From positions 39,828,287 to 39,892,286 of the forward strand of contig NC_092326.1 in the NCBI RefSeq assembly GCF_036785885.1: a DNA stretch of 64,000 nucleotides. Direction: 5' to 3'. This DNA comes from Coffea arabica (taxonomy: Eukaryota > Streptophyta > Magnoliopsida > Gentianales > Rubiaceae). A model generated the notes under the pieces. That model ran no database searches and had not been told where the DNA came from. It worked only from the letters and a program-made list of their open reading frames with translations. Of this stretch, positions 35,198-46,638 are shown one piece after another. Each line of letters opens with the position of its first letter. Position 1 is the stretch's first letter. Made by a program: the position numbers and the translations under genes.

Positions 35198-38100
35198 TCT
35201 TCACCGCAAAAAATCTTACAAATTTAAGAGCCAACACACAAGAAAACAAAATAGAGAGGGGCACAAAAAATATGGTTTTGGGGGGCTGAAATGGATTGCT
35301 GGGTTATGATAGTGGAAACTGGAGAAGAGGGAAGTGCGTGTTGTGCGTGTTTTTATAGAGGGAAGGGCAGAGGAAGGGGAAGAGGAAGAGAGGGGAAAGG
35401 AGTCTTTTGTTTTTGGGCCTTAGGGACGGGGGAGCGGTGTTCTTTGGGGGATCCGTCACAGATGGGGAGACCAACTATTACTAATTTACTGCTATTAGAG
35501 TGTCGATGAAACCAAAGGGGCGATGGGGGCTTGCTGGCTAAAACGGCGGCGTCTTAAAAGTTGCGCGTGACAATTGAGGAAATCCACAGGAGACGAGTGG
35601 AATGAAGTGGGGAGGCCGCTGATCTAATCTGGACAAGTGAGCGAGTGGTGGGACTCGCCCTTCTTTGTTGCCTGATTTAATATGAATCCAAAATCCACCC
35701 AAGTTATGTTTACCGTACTCATCTAGATGGGACAATGGAATATTTTACATAAGCACCCAAACCAATAAAAATGTTCCACATGGACGTATAAAGGTTTCAT
35801 TTGGTTTAATTCCTTTTGTTTTCTTCGCGGCGATAGAATTTTATATTAATGAACAAAAGATGTACACTTATACGAGCAAAGGATCGAGTGATTCTATGCA
35901 AAAGTGCTAGACACACTGAAGATTGATCCATTCTTCATCTTGAAAGATGCCTAAGGCATAATCACTAATCATTTGGTTTAATTCAGAGCTTACTGAATAT
36001 GTAAATCAGAAAATGAGGATTTTTTTTTGTCTACATAGAGTTTTTCTTTTGGTTCTCAATCTTCGAGACGAAACTACTTTGAACCGAGTTATGTTTAATG
36101 TACTTATCCAAATGGAATATTTTATGTCGGTCCGCAACATTCAAGCCAAAACAAATGTTCCATATGGATATATAAATATCCCATTTGATTTAATTTAGGA
36201 CTCCATTTAATATGTAAATTAGTAAATAAGGTTTTCACATGTCTTCATTCATTCATAAAACTTCTTGTGGGGATGATTGATGAGTGATGATGTGGCAAGT
36301 AAATGTTGTTGTTGTGTTGAAGAGAGAGTTAATTATTGCTGTTTCTAGTAGGGGGTTGGACTGGCTGCTGTACATGTTGTTGTACGGTTGTACCTATTGT
36401 GGCCTTCTGCAACTCCTTTTTGTTTTTGTTCTTTTGATATGATTTACGAGTATCAACGTGTGTTTTACGGGTTGGTTTGCGACTAATCTTGTTCGAATCG
36501 CATCAAAACCCTTTCGAAAAAAGCTCAACCAACGTTATTTCTTCCATTCCCAGCTCCTTTTTATTTACAAACGTTTTCAAAGTCCATAAGTGAGTAGCTA
36601 CACTCTGCTGCCCCCATCGATGAATTCAGAATTATAGATGGCACAGTACAAGCTACGAGACTATTAGTACAAGGAGGAATGCAGATGGGGTAGAATTTTA
36701 CTCTCTGTCTTTTCATCTCCTTGGAGTCGTCGTGAGCTGCTGAAGTACTTTGCTTACACGGACCTAGTTTAGATCAATCAACTATGATTCCTGTTCTGAA
36801 AAGTTTCAGAAGTCCTCCAGTTATGTTGGAGTGCTCGCGTTCAGATTGGTCGGAACTCCAAAGTCCCCACGGGGCCACAAGCCCTCAGCTACAGCTACTG
36901 CCCTACTGGATCTTGCGGCTCAAACATTAATAATACTTTTTTTTTTAAAGACTTGGATAGAGTGTATTATTTGAAATATTATTTGGAATAATTACTATAA
37001 CACTTTTTGTGATGTGATATGATATGATGTGATGTGATGTATGTGAGATTAAAAGGTGGTGGAGAATATAAAAAGGTGGGTTGGAAAATGTATTTATGAT
37101 GCAAGCGAAATATTATTTGGGATAATTTCACTCATATTCTAAATATGTTTTGTTAATTTTTTTTATCTTATATACGGTACAATGCGTTCTAAATAATTTT
37201 TTAAAATAATAATATTTTGTTTTGAGTTTTTTATGTCAAAAACTAGTGGTCTTATAGATACAAATTGGTGTATATATTATTCATACGATATAAAACTATC
37301 ATCCAGGATATGGAAAGTGGAACGCATTTAGAGCCGTCAATGGAATCGATCAACTCGAACTCAGTTCGTTTAACTCTAAAAAAGTCTATTTTAACCTAAG
37401 TTTTAATTGAATCGGACAGAGTTTAGACTCGAGTTTGGATTTGTCAAAACTTGAACCAAAAAGCCTAATTGACTACCATTTTACCTATATTTTACGTGTT
37501 TGGTTTAATAAATTATAGGTAAATCGATATGTACAAATATATGCTCATCCTTGTATAAGCTCACATTTATGAATTCTAATTGTCTTTAGGCACATTCTTG
37601 ATTTAATTTCTCAAAAACTAATTTTTCCTCCCTTAACTAATGCCAATTGGAAATTCCTTGGACAATCTCCTATTATTAAAGTTTGGTATTACATGCTGTA
37701 TATGATGTGTGGTAAAATGCTTCTTTTTTTCTTTTTCTTTTTTTAACAAGAGCTTGCCATCCTATTTGCAAATTAAACAAATAATATAAAAAATTAAAGA
37801 AAAAAATGAGGTTATTAAAGTTTGATTCAAAGAAACAAATATATCTAGCAACCAACCACGACAAGTTTGAATTGCTACCGGTTTGAATTGCTATTTTTTG
37901 GAGCTAAGATTGGGCAAAGTTTCTAGTTTGATTAAGCAATTTGTTTGGATTGCAATTTTTTGTGAAAAATTTTTATTGAGTTTCTGGAAATACTATTAAA
38001 ACATGTACTATCAAAATACTTTATTAACAAGAAAAATACGAAATTGTACTAATTATAATCCACAAAGCCCCCAAAAGCCCAAGTCCAACACACAATTTTT

Positions 38101-38765
38101 TGTCTTTTTTCTTTAAACGAAAGAAAAAGAAATTTCCAAATTTCTTTATTAACATATACAAGTCTAAAGATTTTGTCAAGATACTGCAGTCAATATTTGA
38201 GTATTTCCAGTAATTGGGAAAATTAAAAAAAAAATAAAATTTTATACACCAGCTCTATCTTTCTGCTCAGCCATAACTTCTTTTTACCATCGCTTTCCTC
38301 CTTTTGGTCCCCATCTTTTTTTTTTTTTCTTTCCCATTTCCACCAAAATTGAATTCTACACATTTTCCCTTCTTTTTTCTTGTTTTTGAAATTATGGGGT
38401 CAAAAGAAAAAAAAATATGTGAACCCATTTTCCCTGGGGTGGACCTCCCACTCTCCCAGTCCTCTGATTTTCCTCCCAATGTCCAACGTGTAATGCCAAG
38501 GCATGGCTGGCCACAAAAATTCCGTCAGATTTACCAAAACCCCCCGGGATATTCTCCAAATTAGAAAAGATCTCGAGGCCAAATCGTCTTTACGTATCCC
38601 AAAATTAAATGATCCAGAATCAGCGATTCTCCCCCCATCTCCTGATCCTACTTATAACTGCCTCCGGCATCCCCTGGTATCTTCCTCCACCGCCTTCTTC
38701 CGCCACCACGTTCAACGACCAAATACGTAGATATAGATATATATTCTGCCATCTTAAGTTGAATA
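35198..38765. other. Divergent promoter region of BCCP and thioredoxin f
   Basis: 3.57 kb without a gene between two divergently transcribed plastid-protein genes. Near BCCP it is purine-rich (GGAAGGGCAGAGGAAGGGGA at about 35,360-35,400). The middle holds a MITE-family block (about 36,951-37,125) and a repeat tail at 35,829-35,890 (GCGATAGAATTTTATATTAA ... ACGAGCAAAGGATCGAG) related to 24,000. Shared bidirectional elements could not be identified by eye. Confidence 0.5.
36951..37125. mobile_element. MITE-family block with GATGTGAT microsatellite
   Basis: Contains ACTATAACACTTTTTGTGAT, an expanded GATATGATGTGATGTGATG run and TATGTGAGATTAAAAGG, shared with the 9,701 element. The ends are degraded. 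Confidence 0.45.
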
Positions 38766-41444
38766 ATGGCTTTGCAAGTTCAGGTATATGGGACAGCTCC
38801 AATGGCGGCTCATTATAGCAGTAATTCACTGCTGGGGTCCACCAAGCAGTCCATGGTCGGCGTCGCAAGTGGTCGGGCCTCCTTGGCTAGTGGGAGCTCC
38901 AGAAGAGTGCGCTTGAAGGCGAAGGCCAGCTTGGATACGACGGCGACGGCCGCCGTGGCTGCGGTGGGTCAGGTGACCGAAGTGAACAAGGATACCTTCT
39001 GGCCCATTGTGAAAGCTGCTGGGGAAAAGGCTGTCGTCGTCGATATGTACACTCAATGGTAAGTTTATCACCTGTCTTACTATTCAGCATCACTGTGGTA
39101 GTTATTTAGTACTGAACTCTTGCATTTAATTTTTAGTTCTTGGATTGTTTGGTATTTTAAGAGTATTAGTGTTATCATGCAGCAGTTACTTGTGTTCGAT
39201 GCTCTGCTATAGCAGGAATTTCAAAGGCTAATTTGGAGTTAGTTATAAATTGACTATGATTGGACGAACATTTCAACTGTCATATTGAGAGTTAAAAGAC
39301 AAATTAGCTTAGTAGTTAAGCTCATTTGTTGATGACGGGTTTGATTCTTGATTTGGAATTAAAGAACTTTATTGGAAGTGGGAGACAAATTTTCAATGTT
39401 TAAAGCTTTTAAGCCTGCAATTCAGGTGTTGCTTTTGTGATAAAGTGACATGCCGTATACTCAAAGAGTTGTAGGGATGGATACCATTCTCTTCCCTGTG
39501 CCCCCAATTTTGTCCAGAATTATCATGACGCAAACCTGTAAGAAATGCAGTAAGAAAATGTATAGCCCATTTTAGAGGTTATTGCTGTTTTATTCTCATG
39601 AATTAGAGGGGTTTGGGAAGGCTCTATTGTTTACATCCGACATGATCTTGGATGCGTAGGATTTCCTGCATTGAATGTATACTACTTGAAGCTGTGAGAT
39701 GATCAAATATCGCATATCAGCAATCCATTTCCTAATATAACAGTGGCAAATTCAATTTATAGGGCTGAAATTCATCCAAATCAGAGTATAAATAGATCAT
39801 CCTCCGTTAAGTTTCTTAGAGTACGAAGTTGGCTTGATCGAGTGTTGTAATTTAGTGAGTTTGAGATTGTCAGAATTGTTGCTCAACTTTTTTAGCTTTG
39901 GCCGGAAAAGTGGTTCATGCAAGGCACTGCTGCACTGCCTTGAGGATTGTTTTGGTAGGCCAAACAATAACTCTTCTGTGGAGGGCATTCTTTCCTCTTG
40001 AACTTATAGAAGCTTATATAGTAGGACTAGTAGTTTTACGTGTTTAAGACTTTCTTTCTTTCTCTATTTTACACCACCTTCTATATCATGCTACATACTT
40101 AAGCTTCACAGAGAATTTTACCTCTGTTGACTTTTCATACCCATCTCTGCACTTTTAGATGCAAACAAGAAAAAAAAAAAAAGAATACTCACCCATAAAC
40201 ACATGCTAGTCTGGAAATACATGTATCTTCATTCTTGCAATGGTAATATTTTGGACCTCCTTTTATTAGTTATAATATGTTGTAGACAAGTGCTTTGCCT
40301 TTTAGATTCATTGACAAGATGCAACAGCTCAGCTTTGCATTGCCAACCTAATATGATGTTAGATGAAAAAGGTGCTGACTTTCTGCTCCAGTATCATAGC
40401 ACAGAGATACATTCTGTGTGCTTTATTTGACAAGATCTGCCACTTGTATGCCATTGCCTCTTATGCATTAGGTAAGATCATACAGATAAGTAATCAACAA
40501 GCTTCTAAAATACAGTATTGTGAACATTAGTAATATGAAAATGCGTGTTCTCCCCGCTTGGTTTGGTGTTAATGTTTGACCAGTTAACTAACAACATTAC
40601 ATAGCATTACAAAGCATGGAAATAGGACCTCAGGTACCGATTTTTGTTAAGTACCTACGGGGGGCAGATAATGCATCTACAACTGCAGCAAATTGAGCAA
40701 AAAGTTCTGTATAGGATGTGAGCAAATTGCTGCCTAAATTGACAGTTGGGATGGTGTCTTTGAAGTAAAACTTTTGTGCTGCATGATTTTCATCCACTAA
40801 AGAGAATACATTGAAGAATGTCTAAGACATTTATGTTTACCTCCACAAGCAACCAATACTCTGCTATTATCTATAAACTTCCATACTTGCTCTCCCACTT
40901 ATCTGTTGCATATGTTATATGGGAGGCAGAAAAGAAAAGTTGCCCATCTTTCTACTTGTTTGACTATCATTCCATTATAAATTGTTCATTTGTTTGTCAG
41001 GCTTTGGAATTACCTCGCTCATGATTTTTGGATTTTTTTCTTGATTTTCAGGTGTGGTCCCTGCAAGATAATAGCTCCAAAGTTTCAGGAATTGTCTGAG
41101 AAGTATCATGACGTTGTCTTTCTAAAGCTGGATTGCAACCAGGACAACAAGGTATCTCTTTTGTTTGATTGATTTAAATCATTGAAGATCTCATCATCAT
41201 GCATAGGCATGCACAAAAGCACCTGCATTTTCTCATACTTCCATGAGCAGGCAGAACATTGTGAACAGAATTGTTCCATATCTCACTCTTAATTTGACAA
41301 CTTTGGCAGCCATTGGCAAAGGAGCTAGGCATAAAAGTGGTTCCTACCTTTAAGATTCTCAAGGATAACAACATTGTCAAAGAAGTCACTGGGGCTAAAT
41401 TTGATGACTTGGTGGCAGCAGTTGATGCTGTCAGATCAAGTTAA
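38766..41444 (+). CDS. TRXF: Chloroplast thioredoxin f (3 exons)
   Basis: Exons 38,766-39,058, 41,052-41,151 and 41,310-41,444 join in phase (phase 2, then 0) to 175 residues. Thioredoxin f receives electrons from ferredoxin-thioredoxin reductase and activates light-regulated stromal enzymes (fructose bisphosphatase, Rubisco activase, plastid ACCase). Seen: a Ser/Gly/Arg-rich transit peptide to about residue 60, VVVDMYTQWCGPCK with active-site Cys99 and Cys102, a third cysteine in LDCNQDNK (Cys126) that is diagnostic for type f, and the cis-Pro loop KVVPTFKI. The intron in the active-site Trp codon is 2.0 kb and contains no gene. The first in-frame ATG gives a normal transit peptide. It is divergently oriented to BCCP. 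Confidence 0.93.
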
Positions 41445-42719
41445 TATTCTTCCCATCATACAACCTGTTCATATTGTAATGGATAATCCCCCTTAAATCT
41501 GAGATCCAGCCAACACTCTGCCATTAATGTCTTAGGGTAACTTATTTATGTTGTATTGGATCGTATTGGAGGGTAGAATGATATACCTGTTACATGAACT
41601 CCTTGATAGTTAAAGGCTGAATGAGTAAATGATCTATGTACTTTGCACCTGTCTTATTACAAGACCACAGTGATGGTTGCACATTGGTGTCTTGTCAGCA
41701 TTTACGGTGGTAGGTTCATGAAGTTTTCAGGCCTTATGTTTTTTATGTTTATTTGGTATTTGGCACACAACCACTAAACAACGTGACTCCCCAATGAATC
41801 TACGAAGGGATCTTTTTGCCCCCTCTTCTTTTCTTCGTTTTCCTGTTGGTCTTTGATGATTTGACTTCCTTGGTAATTCTGATGCTGATGATAAGGAGGT
41901 TTAGGTCCTTGAGGAGGGTTTTCCATTTTGAGAGGAGGTGGGAGAAGGGTGTCATTTTCCTGATTGAAGTAGGGTAGGGCTGATGAAATGATGCTATCTT
42001 TTCTTTATGCTGAGGCAGTCTTCTTTTTTTCTGTGCGCATGGGGGGGACCTGGGGAGGTTTGCAACAGTTGATAATTGTTCTGATTGGCCTCGCAGATAC
42101 GGAGCGGTTCTACCTTTTTTCATTTGAAAGGGAGCGTTTAATGCCATGGCACCTGGGAGTTTTACTTTTACCTTTAACATATGTGAAGATAAAATTTCAA
42201 CAGAACCCATTTGTAATCTGCAAAATATGGAACGGAAGGACTCTGAAAACAATTATCCCCAGGATTGTCGTCTTAAATACAAGTAAAAAATGTCCTCATC
42301 ATGTTATGTTATTCAGTGCTGGCTAATTAAGAGACAAAAAAGCAAGAAGGAGGGAAAAAAAAAAAAAAAAAAAAGATTAACACATTATCAAGCAAGGGCT
42401 ACAATCCAGAGAAAAAAGGCAGTCGGGGACGGAAAGTTGATGCGACCAACAAGGAAAAAGAAAGGAACGAATCTAACTAGATTCTAGATTGCAATGCAGG
42501 AGTTGGGTGCATGTGCTAAAATCCATTTATGGGTAAGGAACGAAGGAGATGGCTATTGTTTCCAGATTCTTCAGTGTGTGTGTACCAACCACACTTCCAA
42601 GTCAGAACACATATCTGATCTACGCTGTACTGAAAAAGAGGGAAAAAAAAAAAATACTCTACCACAGTAGTAGTAGTGTGTGTATATATATATCATCTGG
42701 TCAATGTCAAATTGGTTTA
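41445..42719. other. 3' flank of thioredoxin f, no gene
   Basis: Nothing supported except the probable 3' UTR. Purine-rich low-complexity DNA and an A-run at 42,356-42,374 precede the Pack-MULE-like element. Confidence 0.5.
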
Positions 42720-42728
42720 AAAAAGAAA

Positions 42729-44181
42729 GGGAGAATTGTAATTTTAGTCCCCAATCTATAGTGTATGCGCGGAATTATCCTCAATCTATTTCAAAAATCA
42801 ATTTTGGTCCCAATCTATTCAATTTTGTGCTAAAGTGGACAATTGACGGAATATCTTCAATTTCAATCGGAACTAAGTCACGTGAGATCACGTGCTAGCA
42901 GCTAAAACCCCTTTTTCAATTTTTTAACTTCTAAAACACATTTTTTAATATTTTCAGCTTTCTCTTGCCTTTTGTCTTATTAGAGAAAGACATGAAAGGG
43001 GTAATCTCACAATTCAAATTACTCCTCTTTTTGGCCGCCGCCTTCAAATCCCTAGAACCCACAGCACGAGTAAGAAGCTCAGCTTGGCCTTCAAGTCCAA
43101 GTCTCGTTCTTGCCTCCATTACTAATGGAGATAATCTGCAATCAACGCCAGAGACGGACTCAGTTCAACTTTCTTGCACAAACAACAGGAGCAGCAGCAG
43201 TAGCAGCAGTACTACTTCATAAGCAAGCAAGCAAGCAGGCGAGAGAGAAGAGCGGAAGATAATAATTGGAAATCAAAGGGATTATACGGACCAAATCATC
43301 AATGGGATTATATTGGTAAGTATATTCTTTCCTTATTAGCCATTCTTCACTGTTAAATTGGAATGAGCATTCAATTGAACCACTAGTATATTATTGGTAG
43401 GTCATGCTTACGGCTGGAACAAACACTTCATTGGTGACTATAGAATGGGCCTTGTCTCTTTTGCTCAACCATCTCGAGGTGCTAGAGAAAGCTCGAACTA
43501 AATTGGATGCTCAAGTAGGGACTGATCGATTGGTTGATGAACATGGTCTATCCAATCTATCTTATCTTCATAACATTATTTCAGAAAAACTTTGGTTGTA
43601 CCCAGCAGCACCAATGCTAGTGCCAAATGAGTCGTCCGATGACTGTAAAATTGGGGGATATAATATTCCGCAAGGCACAATTTTGCTAGTTAATGCATGG
43701 GCAGTTCACAGGGACCCAAACGTTTGGGATGATCCAACAAGCTTCAAGCCAGAGAGATTCGAAGGATTGCAGGTTCAGCCATCAAAGCTGATTCCATTTG
43801 GGATGGGAAGAAGATCTTGCCCTGGTTCTGGCCTAGCATAGCGGGTGGTGGGTTTGGCCTTAGGATCTCTAATTTAAATTTTTGATTGGAAAAGAATTGG
43901 CGAGGAGGAGATTGATCTAGCTGAAGGGATAGGAATGTCCATGCCAAAAGCCAAGTCACTAGAAAAAACATGTTTTAGAAATTAAAAAATTGAAAAATGG
44001 GTTTTAGCTGCCGGCACGTGATCTCACGTGATTTAGTTTCGATTGAAATTAAAGAGATTCTGTCAATTGTCCATTTTAGCACAAAATTGAATAGATTGGG
44101 GACCAAAATTGATTTTCGAATTAGATTGGGGATAATTCCGCGCATACACTATAGATTGGGGACCAAAATTACAATTCTCTC
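42729..44181. mobile_element. Pack-MULE-like element carrying a P450 fragment
   Basis: A 1,453-bp unit. The left end GGGAGAATTGTAATTTTAG and the right end read inward GAGAGAATTGTAATTTTGG form imperfect terminal inverted repeats extending about 205 bp (42,729-42,940 and 43,975-44,181). They share TCCCCAATCTATAGTGTATG, TCAATTTCAATCGGAACTAA and GTGAGATCACGTG-type blocks. Nine-base direct repeats AAAAAGAAA flank it at 42,720-42,728 and 44,182-44,190. Long TIRs plus a 9-bp TSD point to the Mutator superfamily. It has no transposase. Its interior consists of host-gene pieces: a CYP81-type exon pair (about 43,260-43,970) and an unrecognised GC-richer stretch with a Ser-rich frame (42,965-43,222). 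Confidence 0.85.
43255..43975 (+). pseudogene. Captured CYP81-type cytochrome P450 C-terminal fragment
   Basis: The first piece ends DYTDQIINGIIL at 43,315. A GT-AG intron follows (about 43,316-43,400). Then comes [20 protein letters not shown], which is the I-helix AGTxT oxygen-binding motif. Next are a K-helix region ([14 protein letters not shown], where the family's ExxR is altered to EKLW), ERF, and the heme loop [12 protein letters not shown]. The order and wording match CYP81 enzymes of specialised metabolism. An in-frame TAG at about 43,838 (after GSGLA, before RVVG) and later decay end it. The intron was kept, so capture was at DNA level, not by retroposition. A chimeric transcript is possible; a working P450 is not. 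Confidence 0.85.
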
Positions 44182-44190
44182 AAAAAGAAA

Positions 44191-46638
44191 TGACCATTAA
44201 AAATCAGAGTTGTGTCTGTCCGTTTACATGTATATCTTTCTAGAAGTGTGGTGGCGGTTTGACTCTTGTATCGAAGCCTTAATTGCTTTTCTTATTTCCG
44301 TAGATTTAGAAAGAACATTTAATTGTTTGATCAAAAGAGAAAATTTGACAAGGTATGTGGGCAAAATTAGTTGTTTTTTTTTTTTTCTAACATTCTTCAC
44401 TTGAAAGACAAGTTCTTAAACACCCAAAAGAATTTACCGAATGAAATCTAACCCCAAAAAAAAAAAAAGAGATAAATTGGTTGCTCAAAAATCAAGAGTC
44501 TTTTTTTTTTTTCCTCGTAAGTTGGAGGGATTGCCGATTGTAATTCCTTCCATCTTACCTTCTAATTTAATCCTCGCTCAAGAGTCTTGAGATTTTTCTA
44601 CAAAATATATGCGACTTAAAGTTGAACTGGAATTCCATTAAAGTTGACATTCATATAATATCCTTGGGCAGATTTATGCTTTTCCTAGAACCTTTTTCAA
44701 CTCTAAGCCTAGAGATGTTGGAAGCAAAGGTAATTTAACTTAGTTAGTTTCCCCGTTAGCCGTGCCAAGCATTTTCTCGCCATTCTTTAACATAAGAAGT
44801 ATATATCTAAAGGCTGCCATGACATCAAAAAACTGTCTGATTCAAGGTTGAGCAGAAGAGATGAAGTCACAAGGGATAAGCATGGGAGCTTCAAGAAAAT
44901 TGTCTTGTTTAACAAAATTTTTTCACTAGTTTGATGCATGCAATACTAATAATAACCAGGGGTTCCCAGAAGAAAACCAGGGAAGTGGGTTGTCATTGTC
45001 GCTTTGATCGCTGGCCAACACGAGAGAATGTAGCCAGAAAGAATGACACTGACGTGACGAACCCTCTTCCTCTCCTCAACGTGCACTAAAAAAGTAAAGA
45101 AGTACTGGTAAAAGAGCTAGCTTATAGAAACAGAGAGACATTTTGGATTCGACGCAAAAAGCAGCCAAAACACTCTAGCCCCCTAATATGATTGTTAATC
45201 TTCAAACTTGGGATTTAGATAAATTCTGTACATGATATAGTTGCAAACAATTATCCCACATGTATGAATATTTACTATAAGTAAGAATGTTTATATTTCC
45301 CAACCATCCAAGTTTTATACAGTACATAAGAACGTGTATATATATATATATTTAGATAATCTGAAACATGCTCCGACCCAAACCCTTTAGACCTGAGCCG
45401 GCACATTAAATCGAAGGGCAACGCCGCGGCCCCATGCAACGTTTACCATTAATCTGTGGAAGACTTGCCAAATTTGGATGCCTTTGTCTCCCCAAACCCA
45501 AGTCACCTAGTAACCAAAAACCAGGCCATTAAGATTTAAAGGGGCAGACTCTACTTTTCTGGCAAGTTGATGATAGGTACCATAATTGTATGTATGTGAC
45601 CAAGTTTTACGTTTTACAAAGTGTACTGTTTACATGCCAAATAATCCGAAAAGACTTGTAGTAATGGTTAGCAACACGAAATGTACAAGTATTGCTTTTT
45701 GTACACTGTAATGTATAACTTGCAAGAATCAATTAAGGGGCAGAAATTTAACTTGCAAGAAAGGAAAGGCAAAAACGGATGGATAATTATCCAAGACTCA
45801 TACTATGTTCACCATCAAAATAGATGGAAATTTGTCAAAGAATCAATTCACAGTTAGGAAACTGATTTTTTTTTTTTCAGGCACGTTCATTTTTCACATT
45901 TCATTTGGCTTTTTAGACACACAAATGTTCTCCCTTATTTAAATCTAATTTATGATTTCATTTATTAGTTGTATGATTTATTTAATAGATAAATGAGTTT
46001 TATCATGCAGGTATACATCACTTCTCATCAATTGTTATTGTATCTGATTAAAAGTAATGAGCATCTAACATCTGCTCTAAAATGTTATCCCATCTACAAT
46101 GGATGGGATCTACAAAGTTTTTTAGAAAGAAGGATTACTTAGTGTAGTGGATAACTAGGTAACTTCCCTACTCTTCTGCTTGTAAATTTCCAAGAAACAA
46201 ACAGAAAAGACTTGAGGAAGAAACAGCAATCAGAGAGAAGGGTCCAAATTTTCACCAAATAAAAAACAAATGATGTCATAGCCGTTGAATTCATCTGATT
46301 CACACTTTCACTCGTTGCTTTCTTATAGAAATTGAATTCAACTCCCCATCTTAAGGCTCTTTGGCCCTATATAGTCTTTGCCTCGGCTTTTACCGACCCT
46401 TTCGAGGCGAGCCAGCCTTGCCTTTGCATTCTCTTCCACCATTCTCCCTCAAAACTCCCTCCAACATTCTTTTCCTTGGTTTTTTCATCTATCCCTCCTA
46501 TAAAAATCGATTATTTTGTTCTTTTACCTCTTAAAAATCCATTCTTGGAATTCATTTATCCATATACACCATACTTGTGCATGTCCCTTTTGGTTGTTTT
46601 GCTTTTGTGATAAGTAATTGTTGGTTTATTGGTTTTTC
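44191..46638. other. Intergenic and aspartic protease promoter region
   Basis: No gene supported. It includes A- and T-runs (44,375, 44,460, 44,500), a (TA)n stretch at 45,339 and, in the last 300 bp, pyrimidine-rich sequence before the protease ATG. Confidence 0.5.

Noticed and set aside
41174-41389. Minus-strand frame over thioredoxin f exon 3
   Set aside because: Shadow of the real exon; no family match.
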